From contig JANXBU010000004.1 of NCBI GenBank assembly GCA_025060505.1, positions 93,117 to 157,116 on the forward strand: 64,000 bases of DNA, in the 5' to 3' direction. Position 1 is the stretch's first letter, and every line of letters begins with the position of its first letter. Below the pieces are notes generated by a model. It was not told where the DNA came from, made no database searches, and saw nothing but the letters and a program-made list of their open reading frames with translations. Position numbers and translations under genes: made by a program. Of this stretch, positions 1 through 9,716 are shown piece by piece. The DNA comes from Candidatus Calescibacterium sp. Lineage in GTDB: Bacteria; Calescibacteriota; Calescibacteriia; Calescibacteriales; Calescibacteriaceae.

Positions 1-588
1 TTTAGTATCCAAAAATACTCTGAATATGTAAGGATTCAGTATAACCCATATTTTTTTATCTAACTCCACTTCAACAAAAGGTATGTTGATACCCTGAAAA
101 AGTATTTCTATTTCGTTTCCAAATGTTTCTTCACCTTCAACAAAAACAGATGTTATTTCAGATGAAACTTTTTTCTTACCAACCTCTTTCCATTCACAAA
201 CAGCTGGTCCGATTTCCTCAAATTTGAAAGGTATAGTGAATCCAAGTTCAGTTTTAAGTTTTTCTATCTCCTTTTCTCTCTCCTTCCACTCCTCATCCTG
301 GTATTCAGTTGGTAAACATCTGAAAACCTTTATTTCTCTTTCTTTCTTCAAGATTGAAATTTTTACTGGCTTCTTATTATTCAGAGATTCCCTGAGTATA
401 TCTGAAAAAACTGAAGCAAACAATCTAGCGTCAGACTTTGCTTTTTCCTGAGAAACAAAAGGCAAAGAAGGGAAAACCAATCCTAAAAAAAGTGATATAA
501 TTCCCAAAACAATAGCTAACTCTATCAATGTAAATGAGCGAAAAACTTTGGAAGTAGGAACATTTCTGCAACATTTCACCAATTTCAT
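1..588 (-). CDS. gspH: Type II secretion pseudopilin, GspH-like (3' end outside window)
   Basis: The reading frame is open from an ATG at 588 to the window edge (196 codons), so the C-terminus is missing. Near the N-terminus, after a short basic leader, is the prepilin motif FTLIELAIVLG followed by a hydrophobic helix; the conserved Glu at position 5 of the mature protein is present. The residue before the Phe is Ser rather than the usual Gly. The rest is a polar globular domain without recognised motifs. It lies 45 bp downstream of gspG on the same strand, the usual order (G then H) in type II secretion operons. Minor pseudopilins of this kind cap the pseudopilus that pushes substrates across the outer membrane. 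The pilin leader is certain; the exact subtype (GspH rather than I or J) is inferred from position. Confidence 0.75.
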   Translation of the reverse strand, partial: MKLVKCCRNVPTSKVFRSFTLIELAIVLGIISLFLGLVFPSLPFVSQEKAKSDARLFASVFSDILRESLNNKKPVKISILKKEREIKVFRCLPTEYQDEEWKEREKEIEKLKTELGFTIPFKFEEIGPAVCEWKEVGKKKVSSEITSVFVEGEETFGNEIEILFQGINIPFVEVELDKKIWVILNPYIFRVFLDTK

Positions 589-633
589 AAATCTATAAGT
601 CTCTCAAGAATATATATCAAAATCGAATTGTTT

Positions 634-1008
634 TTATTGCGCAACCTGAGATTCTGTAGATATATCATCTTGCGTTCCGATTGATTTATCTGGACCAGCC
701 GATTTCAGTGTAAAAGTCTTACCGTCTGAAACATAGTAATACTCGCTTCCCCACGGATCCTTTGGAATTTCCTTTCCCTTGAGATATCCACCCTTAACAA
801 GTGATCCTACGCCCTCATCTGTAGTTGGATATCTTCCCTGCTCCATTTTATACAATTCAAGAGCTTGCTCTATCATACTTATTTGGGTCTTCGCTGTTCT
901 TTCTCTCGCTCTTTCAAAATATCTTACAACATTTATACCTACAAGTCCTGCCAAAAGTCCCACAATAAGAACAACAACCATTATCTCTATCAATGTAAAT
1001 GCTTTCAT
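634..1008 (-). CDS. gspG: Type II secretion major pseudopilin GspG
   Basis: A 124-residue protein with the class III prepilin signal MKAFTLIEIMVVV at the very start, then the GspG pattern: ALELYKMEQGRYPTTDEG, a DPWGSEY motif and a C-terminal SAGPDKSIGTQDDI segment that in the family forms the calcium site. I take the ATG at 1008 because an AGGAAG Shine-Dalgarno sequence lies 9 bases before it; the same frame extends to 1098, but those extra residues would add an unusual hydrophobic stretch in front of the pilin signal. The residue before the cleavage-site Phe is Ala, not Gly. GspG polymerises into the periplasmic pseudopilus. It is followed by the GspH-like gene; the remaining secretion genes must lie beyond the left edge or elsewhere (a GspM-like gene is at 53501). 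Confidence 0.92.
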   Translation of the reverse strand: MKAFTLIEIMVVVLIVGLLAGLVGINVVRYFERARERTAKTQISMIEQALELYKMEQGRYPTTDEGVGSLVKGGYLKGKEIPKDPWGSEYYYVSDGKTFTLKSAGPDKSIGTQDDISTESQVAQ

Positions 1009-1297
1009 CTTTCTATTCTTCCTTTCCATAATAAAAAATATAAAAACTAAGAAACAAAAATGTGAATAGATAGTAAAATGTTTAATAGAACATTTCATAG
1101 AGCTGTGAATTGAAAAAAATGATTACTCATTATACTTTTTCTCATCTTCTTCTCCAGAGATAATGCTTCAGAGATTTCAAAGACAAGATTTACTCTGACA
1201 GAGGTTACATTGAAGGGAGGGTTGTAGGTTCGGACAGTTTTACTTTATTTTTTGTATTTATTTTTTTGAAATTTTGAATGAAAGGAATGAGAAAGAG

Positions 1298-1324
1298 AAG
1301 GGGGGATTTTGTTCCCCCCTTTTG
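1298..1324 (-). terminator. GC-rich hairpin after the large exported protein gene
   Basis: AAGGGGGG (1298-1305) pairs perfectly with CCCCCCTT (1314-1321) around an 8-base loop, four bases past the stop codon of the gene at 1328. Read on the minus strand it is followed by a pyrimidine-rich tail; on the plus strand by TTTT, so it may work in both directions. It is the most GC-rich hairpin I noticed in the window. Confidence 0.6.
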
Positions 1325-1327
1325 TTA

Positions 1328-4300
1328 TTATCCGTTAATCCTTCTTCTTATGATAGCTAATGAAATCATCACACCTGCGAATACAATCCAGGAAACAGAG
1401 GCAGTAGAACAACCAAGTATTCCTGCATTTTCTGTTACAAAGAATCTGTGTGTATATTGTGATATATTTCCTACATCATCTTTTGCTTTTATCTTCAGAA
1501 TATGTTCACCTTTTGAGAGTCCGCTAAGTTCTATTGATGTAAGCTCATTAGCCGGAACCCACTGTGACCACTCTCCATCATCTACAGCATAAGATACGAG
1601 AACCTGATCGGCCGAAGCCTGTGCGTCCTTCACATCTGCAAAGAATACTGCTTTAGAACCTCTTACTACCTCTGGAGCAGTTACATTTATATCTGGACCA
1701 AGCGAATCGACTCTGAATACAAACTTAGCCGGAGTTGGATCTATAAGTTTTTCTCCATCCTTTGCTCTAACCTCAAAGACATGCCATCCCTCTAGCAGGT
1801 GTGTTAGAACAACGGAATTTTCTTCAGACCAAAGGTTCCATGTTCCACCATCAAGCCTCCATGAGTATCTTACCTTGTCTGAGTTTGGAGACCAACCGGA
1901 AAACTCTATTCTTGTATAAAGTGCACTTGGATCTGATGTATGCGTTATGAATGTTTCAGGTGGTGTTATCATTTTTCCATTGCCATTGACAGTGTAATCA
2001 GCAAACCTAACATTCATTGGAACACCCGGAGCAAGACCAGCTATACTACCAATTGTGTCAACAAGGTCAATACCAAGACCGTTGAGGAGTTTTACTATAT
2101 TACCAAATGTTGGTCTTCCACGCCAATGTATAAACATTTCAAAGTAGTCTCCTATACCATCTGTTGTTGCACCAGGCGCATTGTGTGGGAACGCGGTATC
2201 CCAGGGCAGATTACCAAACTCAGGGCCAACCCACGGGAAGTTGAATTCCATAGGTATCTGTAGTAAAGCAGCAGGATCAAGTGCAACTCTTAGCTTTGCT
2301 CCAGCGAGTCCGTTAAGAACAACCGGGAGGATATTTCCAAGTATCTCTGCCCAGTTTGAACCAGAAAGTCCCAAAGCATTAGAGTTGTATGCAATGAAGT
2401 ATCTCACATCTGGATCAACATATAGTGTGAGATCTATAACTCTTGCAAATGTTCCTCCCTGTGGGAAGTAGTTTCCACCTCTATCCGTGGTCTGACCAGT
2501 GTAATAGTTCCTGTAGAATGATGTTAGAGGTTGCGAAAAGTCAGTAGAGTCTATATTCGGGAACCTCACAGTTCGTGCACAATCTGGTGAAACACAAGGG
2601 ACTATATCTATATCAACAGAAAGCATCAGACCAACCGTTAATCCAAATACTCTCATCCAATTGTGGTTTGCATTAGTAATATTTCCTGTTGTTACAACAT
2701 TAAACGAAAGGTCTATGTATGGAAGGTCTATTAGCAAATCAGCTGTATCGAACCATGTTGTTGGTGAAACAAACATTGTGAATCCACTTCCAAATGTCGC
2801 ATTCTGTACAAATTGATCCCAGAAGTTATTTCTTGTTGAACCTGTAGAGTATACGGAGAGAACTGGTCTGAATGTAGGTCCTCCGGTTTTTGAATATGCC
2901 ACAACCGATAGCGGTCTATTATACGTTGCAGCTCCACCGCTATTACCAGAAGGAGAACCAGGATCTTTGTAGTTTGGTATTATCTCGATTGCCATTTCCT
3001 TGTTTGGGAATGAGTCTTTGAGTTTTGGCATAAAGAAAGCAAAAGAATCTGTATTTAAGAATCCACCTGCAAAGCTTCCAAGCATTGGTGTATATTTGTC
3101 CACCCATATACAAGCTATACCGTCTCCAACAACTTCGTATAATATTCTTGATACAAGGTTATGGTGTATTCCTACTCCAACATAGTAATTTGTTACAGAA
3201 TATCCATATCTACCTTCTGCAAGTGTTGGTGCCACTGGATACTGCGGTAAGAACTGCGAGGAGAAGACATGTGGGAACTGTCCGTTATTTGCGTTAAGAT
3301 TACCTGTACATTGAGCAACGGTTCTTATAGTTGACGGACAACCTGTTTGAGGAACACACTCTCTTATAGGAATGATCTGGCTTGTTGCAGCCTTAGGCAT
3401 AGGAGTAGCAAACTGAACACAGGATGTAACGTATTGATTGAAGCTTGCTCTCTTCACGTCTGAGAGGCTCGTAGCAGAAGAGTTCCATATAACATACCTT
3501 ATATCTGTTGCAACATTCATTGCCAAAAGAATTCCCGCCGAATCTGCCCAAAAGTCATTAGTGAATCCGAGATCTATGAATATCTTATTTGGTTTATGCT
3601 CATAGTATGTAGTAGCTCCAACATAAACTACTTCTTCCATAGGATGTTCTATTGGGTTCAAAGATTCAAGTATATCTTTCAAGTCAAAAACCTGACCCGG
3701 GAACAAGAAGTATGCTATACAAGTATCGTACTGATTCACCGTAGTTTTTCCGCTTACACAGCTTACATTAAAGTTATCAATTGCAATCAATCTCAAAACA
3801 GCATCAAGCCATAACAATGTTCTTGCAACCTTCTGTGAAACTCTGTATTCTGGACAGTACTGCGCTGATCCTACTGTGTTCCAAGCAATGTTTCTGCAAG
3901 CAGGAGTAGTTACAGAGGCAGCCATTGGAATCATATCATAAGCTATTCCTGCAATGACATCCAAACCTTTCAAGTTTATACCAAGACCTCTTACGACCTG
4001 CGCCCAATCTGTATGGTCTGTGAAATTACCCTTAATTTGGATTCCAAGCCTTAAGCCCAAAATCGGTATCCTTAAATAAACTCTACCATTTACATAGTTT
4101 GATATAACACGGGATTCATCATATGTGAATGTTGTATTATTTGGCGTCTCCCACTGTGGATCACATATATGCCTGTCATTTATGGCGTCTCTATTCTTGA
4201 AACAATATGAAAGAGCGTTGGGGAAAGAAGTTACACCAGGGTTAAATTGACAAACATTTCCCACCCAAACACAATCTACATATCTTGTCTGCGAATCAAC

Positions 4301-5353
4301 ATAAGGAGACGAAAATGTCAGTGCAAGCTCAAAGTTTCTCAGCTCAACTGATATATCAAGTCTATCATCTGATGTATGTTCTGTAAGATCTCCTTCACAA
4401 GTTGCAGTTGCAGGGTAGTCCGTTCCTATATCTTCGTTTAATCTTACCGTAACAGCATCTCTTTTGTAATCAACAATTAGCCTATTATAGGTCACTCGGT
4501 CTAAGAAGAAAAATGGATCCCAGCTTTGTGGAGGCGATATAGGACAAAATGTATTAGCATTATCTAATCCACATTTTCCAAATGGTCTCCATGACCATCC
4601 ACCCATTGCAAACGTTATCGGATTTGAAGATGTTCCAACTCTTTTATCTCTTTCCTGTCCCCATATCACACCATTCAAACATATAGGAGCTCCTTCATCG
4701 TTTAGAAGAGGAATCGGTAAACACAAAGAAATAAGTCCTTTTCCATCATCTTTACACTGATTAGTTCCTTCATCCCAAGTTCCAGTTGGGTTATATCCTG
4801 CTATATATTCAAAGTAAATATCATTACCGAAACAGTGAGTGACTCCTTCTCCAAGGCTAAAATTCGGAGCAGTTGTTGTTATACCACATGCAGCAGTCGA
4901 GTTATTCCAGTAATATGAATATGTTGGATTATTTGGATAGTTATTTGTAAGCCATTCTTGAAATTCTTGTAAGTTATCCCAGAAATCTGCAACAACCTTA
5001 GTGTCTGTACATCTGTCAAGAAATGTCATAGCCAAGTAATTAACAAGATTTGCAACCGACGGATCTCCGGAAAGAATATCTGATATAAGTTCTCCGATCT
5101 CGTTTAAACCAGATTTTGTAAGTCTTACAACAACGTTGTGCTTTTCAAACTGGTTTCTGTAAAGAATAGAAGTAACACCATCAAGTCCTCCCCAGGTAAT
5201 CGGATTTCTAAAACCGGCTGAATATGGGTTAGCTGATGTTTCATTAAGACTCCTCCTTCTTTGAGCAGATGCGTCTGAGACAAAGATAAGAACAAGACCT
5301 ACAAAGAATGAAAAGACCGCAAAAGCCCTTGCCTTCTTTATTATACCTGCCAT
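1328..5353 (-). CDS. Large exported Cys-rich protein with Ig-like domains and C-terminal sorting tail
   Basis: A 1341-residue protein whose main body I do not recognise. The ATG at 5353 is preceded by GGGAGGT with 7-base spacing and opens a clear signal peptide (basic start, hydrophobic core, then SDASAQ), so it is exported; the frame continues upstream to 5461, but without support. The body has about 25 cysteines, often in pairs around loops rich in Asn, Asp and Pro, which suggests disulfides formed in the periplasm or outside. Near the C-terminus are two beta-sandwich (Ig or Y_Y_Y-like) repeats, each ending in a GxHxxxxKAKD-type strand. The last 35 residues have three parts: GCS, a hydrophobic helix and RRR. 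This resembles MYXO-CTERM and related sorting tails, so surface anchoring by a Cys-dependent sorting protease is plausible. A type II secretion operon follows downstream and may be its export route. Confidence 0.8.
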   Translation of the reverse strand: MAGIIKKARAFAVFSFFVGLVLIFVSDASAQRRRSLNETSANPYSAGFRNPITWGGLDGVTSILYRNQFEKHNVVVRLTKSGLNEIGELISDILSGDPSVANLVNYLAMTFLDRCTDTKVVADFWDNLQEFQEWLTNNYPNNPTYSYYWNNSTAACGITTTAPNFSLGEGVTHCFGNDIYFEYIAGYNPTGTWDEGTNQCKDDGKGLISLCLPIPLLNDEGAPICLNGVIWGQERDKRVGTSSNPITFAMGGWSWRPFGKCGLDNANTFCPISPPQSWDPFFFLDRVTYNRLIVDYKRDAVTVRLNEDIGTDYPATATCEGDLTEHTSDDRLDISVELRNFELALTFSSPYVDSQTRYVDCVWVGNVCQFNPGVTSFPNALSYCFKNRDAINDRHICDPQWETPNNTTFTYDESRVISNYVNGRVYLRIPILGLRLGIQIKGNFTDHTDWAQVVRGLGINLKGLDVIAGIAYDMIPMAASVTTPACRNIAWNTVGSAQYCPEYRVSQKVARTLLWLDAVLRLIAIDNFNVSCVSGKTTVNQYDTCIAYFLFPGQVFDLKDILESLNPIEHPMEEVVYVGATTYYEHKPNKIFIDLGFTNDFWADSAGILLAMNVATDIRYVIWNSSATSLSDVKRASFNQYVTSCVQFATPMPKAATSQIIPIRECVPQTGCPSTIRTVAQCTGNLNANNGQFPHVFSSQFLPQYPVAPTLAEGRYGYSVTNYYVGVGIHHNLVSRILYEVVGDGIACIWVDKYTPMLGSFAGGFLNTDSFAFFMPKLKDSFPNKEMAIEIIPNYKDPGSPSGNSGGAATYNRPLSVVAYSKTGGPTFRPVLSVYSTGSTRNNFWDQFVQNATFGSGFTMFVSPTTWFDTADLLIDLPYIDLSFNVVTTGNITNANHNWMRVFGLTVGLMLSVDIDIVPCVSPDCARTVRFPNIDSTDFSQPLTSFYRNYYTGQTTDRGGNYFPQGGTFARVIDLTLYVDPDVRYFIAYNSNALGLSGSNWAEILGNILPVVLNGLAGAKLRVALDPAALLQIPMEFNFPWVGPEFGNLPWDTAFPHNAPGATTDGIGDYFEMFIHWRGRPTFGNIVKLLNGLGIDLVDTIGSIAGLAPGVPMNVRFADYTVNGNGKMITPPETFITHTSDPSALYTRIEFSGWSPNSDKVRYSWRLDGGTWNLWSEENSVVLTHLLEGWHVFEVRAKDGEKLIDPTPAKFVFRVDSLGPDINVTAPEVVRGSKAVFFADVKDAQASADQVLVSYAVDDGEWSQWVPANELTSIELSGLSKGEHILKIKAKDDVGNISQYTHRFFVTENAGILGCSTASVSWIVFAGVMISLAIIRRRING

Positions 5354-5461
5354 GGTATTTACCTCCCTTGATATTTTTTCTAAGGATTTCATACCAAAAC
5401 TATAATCATTCATTTTTAAAAAGTCAAGCAAAAGTGACACTATCTTCGCCTTATTTTTCAA

Positions 5462-6201
5462 GGGATCCAGAATTCAGAATTTGCAAATTCACAAAAAATC
5501 ATCATTTTGTGCACAATTTGGCCATTTATTATCTACACGGAGAATAATCCACAAGAGTTAAAATTAGCATAGCTAATTTTTAGCATAGATAACACTGGGA
5601 GGAACGGAGAGCGGATATGATTTCATGAATTATTTTTGCATATGAAATAATATCCTTTTGATATTTTCCACAGAAGGTATCAAATATCTGCAATAAACAA
5701 AAGAACTAAGGAATCTACACCAGTTTTTCTATGCTTAGCAAAACAATATCAAAAGCTCTGGCCGAGCCATAACCTGTTGTATATTCAAAAATGCTAACAA
5801 AAAATTTTATCTCAAGCTTACCTATAGGACAAATAACCAATATTACAACTATCTCATAAAACCATTTGTCCCTTCATCAGCTCCATTATCTCGTTTTTCC
5901 GGAAAATCACTTTTCTTCCCCATAATGGAGACGTCCCAATAAAAAATCTAATTCAGATCCACTATAGCATAAAATAAAAGACACAATGGAGTATTAAAAA
6001 TTTGCCACGGTTCTTCTATTTCATAGCAAATCGGCAGTTTTATCATTACAAGATCTATTTATCATACACGATTATACACAAGCCTTTTCTCGATTCTCGG
6101 ATATCTACTCTTACAATCTAGGAACTATTTTTTGTTTGCAGCAAAGTCAATAAGCTACAACACTTCCCAAAAATCTAAAACAAATCAAGGTCTTTGAGAA
6201 A
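5462..6201. other. Intergenic stretch, no gene seen
   Basis: About 740 bp between the start of the large exported protein gene and the 3' end of atpA. No convincing reading frame is present on either strand. There is an inverted repeat at 5560-5580 (AAAATTAGC, ATA, GCTAATTTT), about 200 bp upstream of the 5353 start codon, that could be an operator or a weak hairpin. A 7-bp inverted pair TTTGATA/TATCAAA occurs near 5657-5684. The space is large for this compact genome and may hold the promoter region of the exported protein gene. Confidence 0.5.
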
Positions 6202-7728
6202 TTATATGCTTTTCAATAGAGAAGAAAAATATGTATCAAATTCATCAAGAACTTTCTTGAGTCGCTCTTCAATTTCCTGTGTCAACTCCTTTTTATCTTT
6301 TATGGTTTTCAGAACATCTGGATATTTTGATTCCAAGAATTTGTATAGTTCTTCTTCGTATTTTTTACAGACCGCAACAGGATACTTATCAAGATACCCT
6401 CGCGTTCCAGCGTAAATTATCACTATTTGCTTTTCAACAGGTAGAACCTCGTGAACACCTTGTTTGAGAATCTCTGTAAGCCTTCTCCCTCTTTCTATCT
6501 GTTTCAAAGTAGCTGGATCAAGATCTGAGCCGAACTGAGCAAAAACTTCCAGTTCCCTGTATTGAGCGAGCTCGAGTCTCAGCATTCCGGCAACCTTTTT
6601 CATTGCTTTTATCTGGGCATTACCTCCAACACGCGAGACTGATATTCCAACGTTTATAGCTGGGCGAACACCCGCATAAAATAAATCAGGTTCAAGATAT
6701 ATCTGACCATCTGTAATAGAAATAACATTTGTTGGTATGTAAGCCGAAACATCTCCTGCTTGAGTTTCTATTATTGGGAGTGCTGTGAGAGAACCGCCTC
6801 CGAGCTCATTTGAAAGTTTCGCCGCTCTTTCAAGAAGTCTTGAGTGTAGATAAAAAACATCTCCGGGGAAAGCTTCTCTTCCCGGTGGTCTTCTGAGCAA
6901 AAGCGCAAGAGCTCTGTAAGCCTGAGCATGCTTTGTAAGATCATCATACACCACAAGAGCGTGCATCCCGTTATCTCTCAGGTACTCCCCAATTGTACAG
7001 CCAACATAAGGTGCGATGTACTGCAAAGTCGGTGGTTCAGATGCAGACGCAACCACAACAGTAGTGTAATCCATAGCTCCATAATTTTTTAGTGTATCAA
7101 CAACCTGAGCTATTGTTTGGAGTTTCTGTCCTATTGCTACATATATGCAGTAAACTGGGGGCTCCGCATATTTCTGATTTATAATAGTGTCAACAGCTAT
7201 GGTGGTCTTACCAGTCTGTCTATCTCCTATTATAAGCTCCCTTTGACCTCTTCCAATTGGAATCATTGCATCTATGGCTTTTATTCCTGTTTGCAGTGGT
7301 TCTCTTACAGGTTGTCGCATTATAACACCCGGTGCTTTGACCTCCACTCTTCTTGTTTCTTCATAACTTATCGGCCCGAGTCCATCTACTGGTTCCCCGA
7401 TAGCATTTATAACTCTACCTAAAACTGCTTTCCCAACCGGAACCTCAAAAAGCTTATTAGTTCTTTTAACAATATCTCCTTCCTTTATATGTTCAGTGTT
7501 ACCCATAACCGCTATTCCAACTGACTCCTCCTCCAAATTCAATATCACACCTTTTTCACCTGATTGAAATTCAACAACCTCCCCTGCCATAGCCTCTGAA
7601 AGCCCAAAAGCTCTGGCTATGTAATCTCCAACATAAGTAACTACACCGGTGTGTTCAAACCTCGCTTCAAGATCTACTCCCTTTATTCTTTCTTTTATTA
7701 TAGAAGAAACTTCTTCTGCCCTGAACAT
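6202..7728 (-). CDS. atpA: F1 ATP synthase subunit alpha
   Basis: A 508-residue full-length alpha subunit. The Walker A-like GDRQTGKT motif sits near residue 170, followed by the conserved [19 protein letters not shown] approach segment and the [15 protein letters not shown] signature. Alpha forms the non-catalytic nucleotide sites of the F1 hexamer. The ATG at 7728 has an AAGGAA Shine-Dalgarno sequence. The gene stands alone: no delta, gamma or Fo genes flank it, and beta plus epsilon are 6 kb away at 13385-15051, whereas in most bacteria alpha, gamma, beta and epsilon are contiguous. The protein shows no sign of degeneration. Confidence 0.98.
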   Translation of the reverse strand: MFRAEEVSSIIKERIKGVDLEARFEHTGVVTYVGDYIARAFGLSEAMAGEVVEFQSGEKGVILNLEEESVGIAVMGNTEHIKEGDIVKRTNKLFEVPVGKAVLGRVINAIGEPVDGLGPISYEETRRVEVKAPGVIMRQPVREPLQTGIKAIDAMIPIGRGQRELIIGDRQTGKTTIAVDTIINQKYAEPPVYCIYVAIGQKLQTIAQVVDTLKNYGAMDYTTVVVASASEPPTLQYIAPYVGCTIGEYLRDNGMHALVVYDDLTKHAQAYRALALLLRRPPGREAFPGDVFYLHSRLLERAAKLSNELGGGSLTALPIIETQAGDVSAYIPTNVISITDGQIYLEPDLFYAGVRPAINVGISVSRVGGNAQIKAMKKVAGMLRLELAQYRELEVFAQFGSDLDPATLKQIERGRRLTEILKQGVHEVLPVEKQIVIIYAGTRGYLDKYPVAVCKKYEEELYKFLESKYPDVLKTIKDKKELTQEIEERLKKVLDEFDTYFSSLLKSI

Positions 7729-7792
7729 ATTTCCTTTTCTTAATTACTCCGAAAATGAAAGATACAAAAACAACTTTTTTATTTATATTCTT

Positions 7793-8281
7793 GTGAATAT
7801 CAGATTTGTCTTGCGCGACATAAGAGAAGCAAGAATATTAAAAGGTATCCTTGAAGAAAACGGATTCAATACTGAAATCTACGAAAACATTGAAGATATA
7901 TACTCAGATATAGAAAAAACAGAAATTATATTCATAGATATACTACGTATTGATGAGAACAAGATCATCGGTGGAAACAAAATAAATCAGGACATAGAAG
8001 CAAAAAAAGAAGAAATAAAATCAAATGAAGAGAAAAAAAGAATAAAAGAAATATGGATAGTATTCATTGTTCCCTTCTGGATGCGATTCAACTCGGAGAA
8101 AGCAAGAGAGCTTGCAAGAAAAATTGGATTCAGGTCTGCCAGATACATAAAAAGACCTTTCACTGCTCAAGAGATCGTTGAATACTGCAAAAAAATATTG
8201 CAACAGAAAAGGAATAACAGTGATAACAGAAACATTAAAAAGAAAAATCAATCAATAGAAAAATTATCTTTTGAAGAATAA
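7793..8281 (+). CDS. Response-regulator receiver-like protein (degenerate)
   Basis: About 162 residues if a GTG at 7793 is the start; the frame runs upstream into the opposite-strand atpA gene, which is overlap without support. The fold pattern is receiver-like: a first strand with helix (RDIREARILKGILEENG), a hydrophobic strand ending in the likely phospho-acceptor Asp (IIFIDILR), and near the end an RYIKRPFTAQEI segment with the conserved Lys-Pro that marks the last strand-helix turn of receivers. Between them is a highly charged linker instead of the usual compact middle, and the usual acidic pair at the start is weak. The C-terminal 25 residues are Lys/Asn-rich. There is no output domain and no kinase gene nearby. 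It could be a stand-alone receiver or a pseudo-receiver. Confidence 0.5.
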   Translation: MNIRFVLRDIREARILKGILEENGFNTEIYENIEDIYSDIEKTEIIFIDILRIDENKIIGGNKINQDIEAKKEEIKSNEEKKRIKEIWIVFIVPFWMRFNSEKARELARKIGFRSARYIKRPFTAQEIVEYCKKILQQKRNNSDNRNIKKKNQSIEKLSFEE

Positions 8282-8312
8282 TAAAGAAAAATACGAAATA
8301 TAGAAAAAGGAT

Positions 8313-9584
8313 ATGAAAAAAGTAAAAGTTGCAATACTCGGATGCGGGAATGTAGGAAAATATGTTGTCAAGAACCTAAATCAGCTTAGTGATTATATAA
8401 AGAGCAAAGAGGGGATAGAATTAGAGATAACAAAGATTCTCGTTAAAGATAAAACAAAACCGAGACAAGCAAACGGCTTTAAAATACCAAAAGAACTTCT
8501 TACAACAAGTTTTTCAGATATTATAAAGACGAAACCAGATATAGTAGTAGAGCTAATAGGAGATTATGAAAATTCAAGAACATTTATCAAATCTTGCATT
8601 TCTGATGGAATAAAGGTAGTCACTGCAAACAAGTTTTTACTTTCCATGGATGATGATATAATACAGAGTCCACTTGTTTTTTTCGACGCTGCGGTTGGAG
8701 GAGGAATACCTATAATAAGAACATTACAGAATGCGGTTTTTGATGAAGTTTACGAGATAACAGGAATACTTAATGGAACAACCAATTTTATTCTCACAAA
8801 GCTGGAAGAAGGTATGAATTTTCAAGAGGCTCTGGAACTAGCGCAAAAACTAGGTTATGCAGAACCTGATCCGTCATATGATATAAACGGGATTGATGCT
8901 TTACAGAAAATCTGCATTCTTTCAACCGTATATTTTGGAATAAGACCCGATACTAAAAAGGCTGTGCGTGAGGGTATATCTGGAATAGACAAGATAGATA
9001 TAGAATTTGCAAAAGATTTCGGATACACTATAAAGCCAATAGCAACAGCAAAAATAGAAAGTGAGCAGACAATAAACATTTCAGTATTTCCAATGCTTGT
9101 GCCAATGAGCTCGAGTTTAGCAGCCGTTAAAGGAAATCTGAACGCTGTTTTAATAAGGGGAAAAAGAATAGGAGAACTATTTATAAAAGGACAAGGTGCA
9201 GGCGGAGAACCCACTTCCATATCTGTAATATCTGATATAATAGAAGCAGCACGAACTTCTGAACCAAAACAAAGAGTATTCATAACCAACAAATTCAAAA
9301 TCGCAGTTCAAGATGAAATAACATCAAAGTTCTATGTAAGAATAGAAGTAATAGACAAACCCGGAGTTTTAGCAAAAATAGCAGATAGCTTCGGAAGAAA
9401 CAATGTATCAATAGAATCAGTACTACAAAAGCATAGAGCATACAACAGAGGAGTACCAATCTTTATAACGACTCATGAATGCAAGGAAAAGAATATGAGA
9501 TCAGCTCTTGAAGAATGCTCAAAATTAGATGTTGTTCTTGAAACACCGTTTTTCCTGCGAGTATATAGCGAAACAAAATCTTAA
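8313..9584 (+). CDS. hom: Homoserine dehydrogenase with C-terminal ACT domain
   Basis: A 423-residue enzyme that reduces aspartate semialdehyde to homoserine for threonine and methionine synthesis. The Rossmann motif GCGNVGKYV is at residues 9-17. The middle holds the family core: VTANKFLL, AAVGGGIPIIRTL, GILNGTTNFIL, and an AEPDPSYDINGIDALQK segment with the catalytic Asp/Lys region. The last ~80 residues (from RIEVIDKPGVLAKIAD) form an ACT domain, usually the threonine feedback site. The ATG at 8313 has AAAAAGGA in front. It follows the receiver-like gene by 31 bp on the same strand. Confidence 0.97.
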   Translation: MKKVKVAILGCGNVGKYVVKNLNQLSDYIKSKEGIELEITKILVKDKTKPRQANGFKIPKELLTTSFSDIIKTKPDIVVELIGDYENSRTFIKSCISDGIKVVTANKFLLSMDDDIIQSPLVFFDAAVGGGIPIIRTLQNAVFDEVYEITGILNGTTNFILTKLEEGMNFQEALELAQKLGYAEPDPSYDINGIDALQKICILSTVYFGIRPDTKKAVREGISGIDKIDIEFAKDFGYTIKPIATAKIESEQTINISVFPMLVPMSSSLAAVKGNLNAVLIRGKRIGELFIKGQGAGGEPTSISVISDIIEAARTSEPKQRVFITNKFKIAVQDEITSKFYVRIEVIDKPGVLAKIADSFGRNNVSIESVLQKHRAYNRGVPIFITTHECKEKNMRSALEECSKLDVVLETPFFLRVYSETKS

Positions 9585-9716
9585 TACAAACCAATCAAGA
9601 CACAAACTAATCGAGCTTCATACTTTTTTGATTTTTATATATCTCAGGAGCAAGTCTCATAACTTAATAGTAATTAAGCTATCCACAGCAAATGATAAAT
9701 TTTTTAGTGAATAGAT

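Noticed and set aside
5354..5461. Upstream extension of the large exported protein to 5461
   Set aside because: The ATG at 5353 has an excellent Shine-Dalgarno sequence and directly begins the signal peptide.
5308..5547. Plus-strand frame over the start of the large exported protein gene
   Set aside because: It is antisense to the signal-peptide region and has no support of its own.
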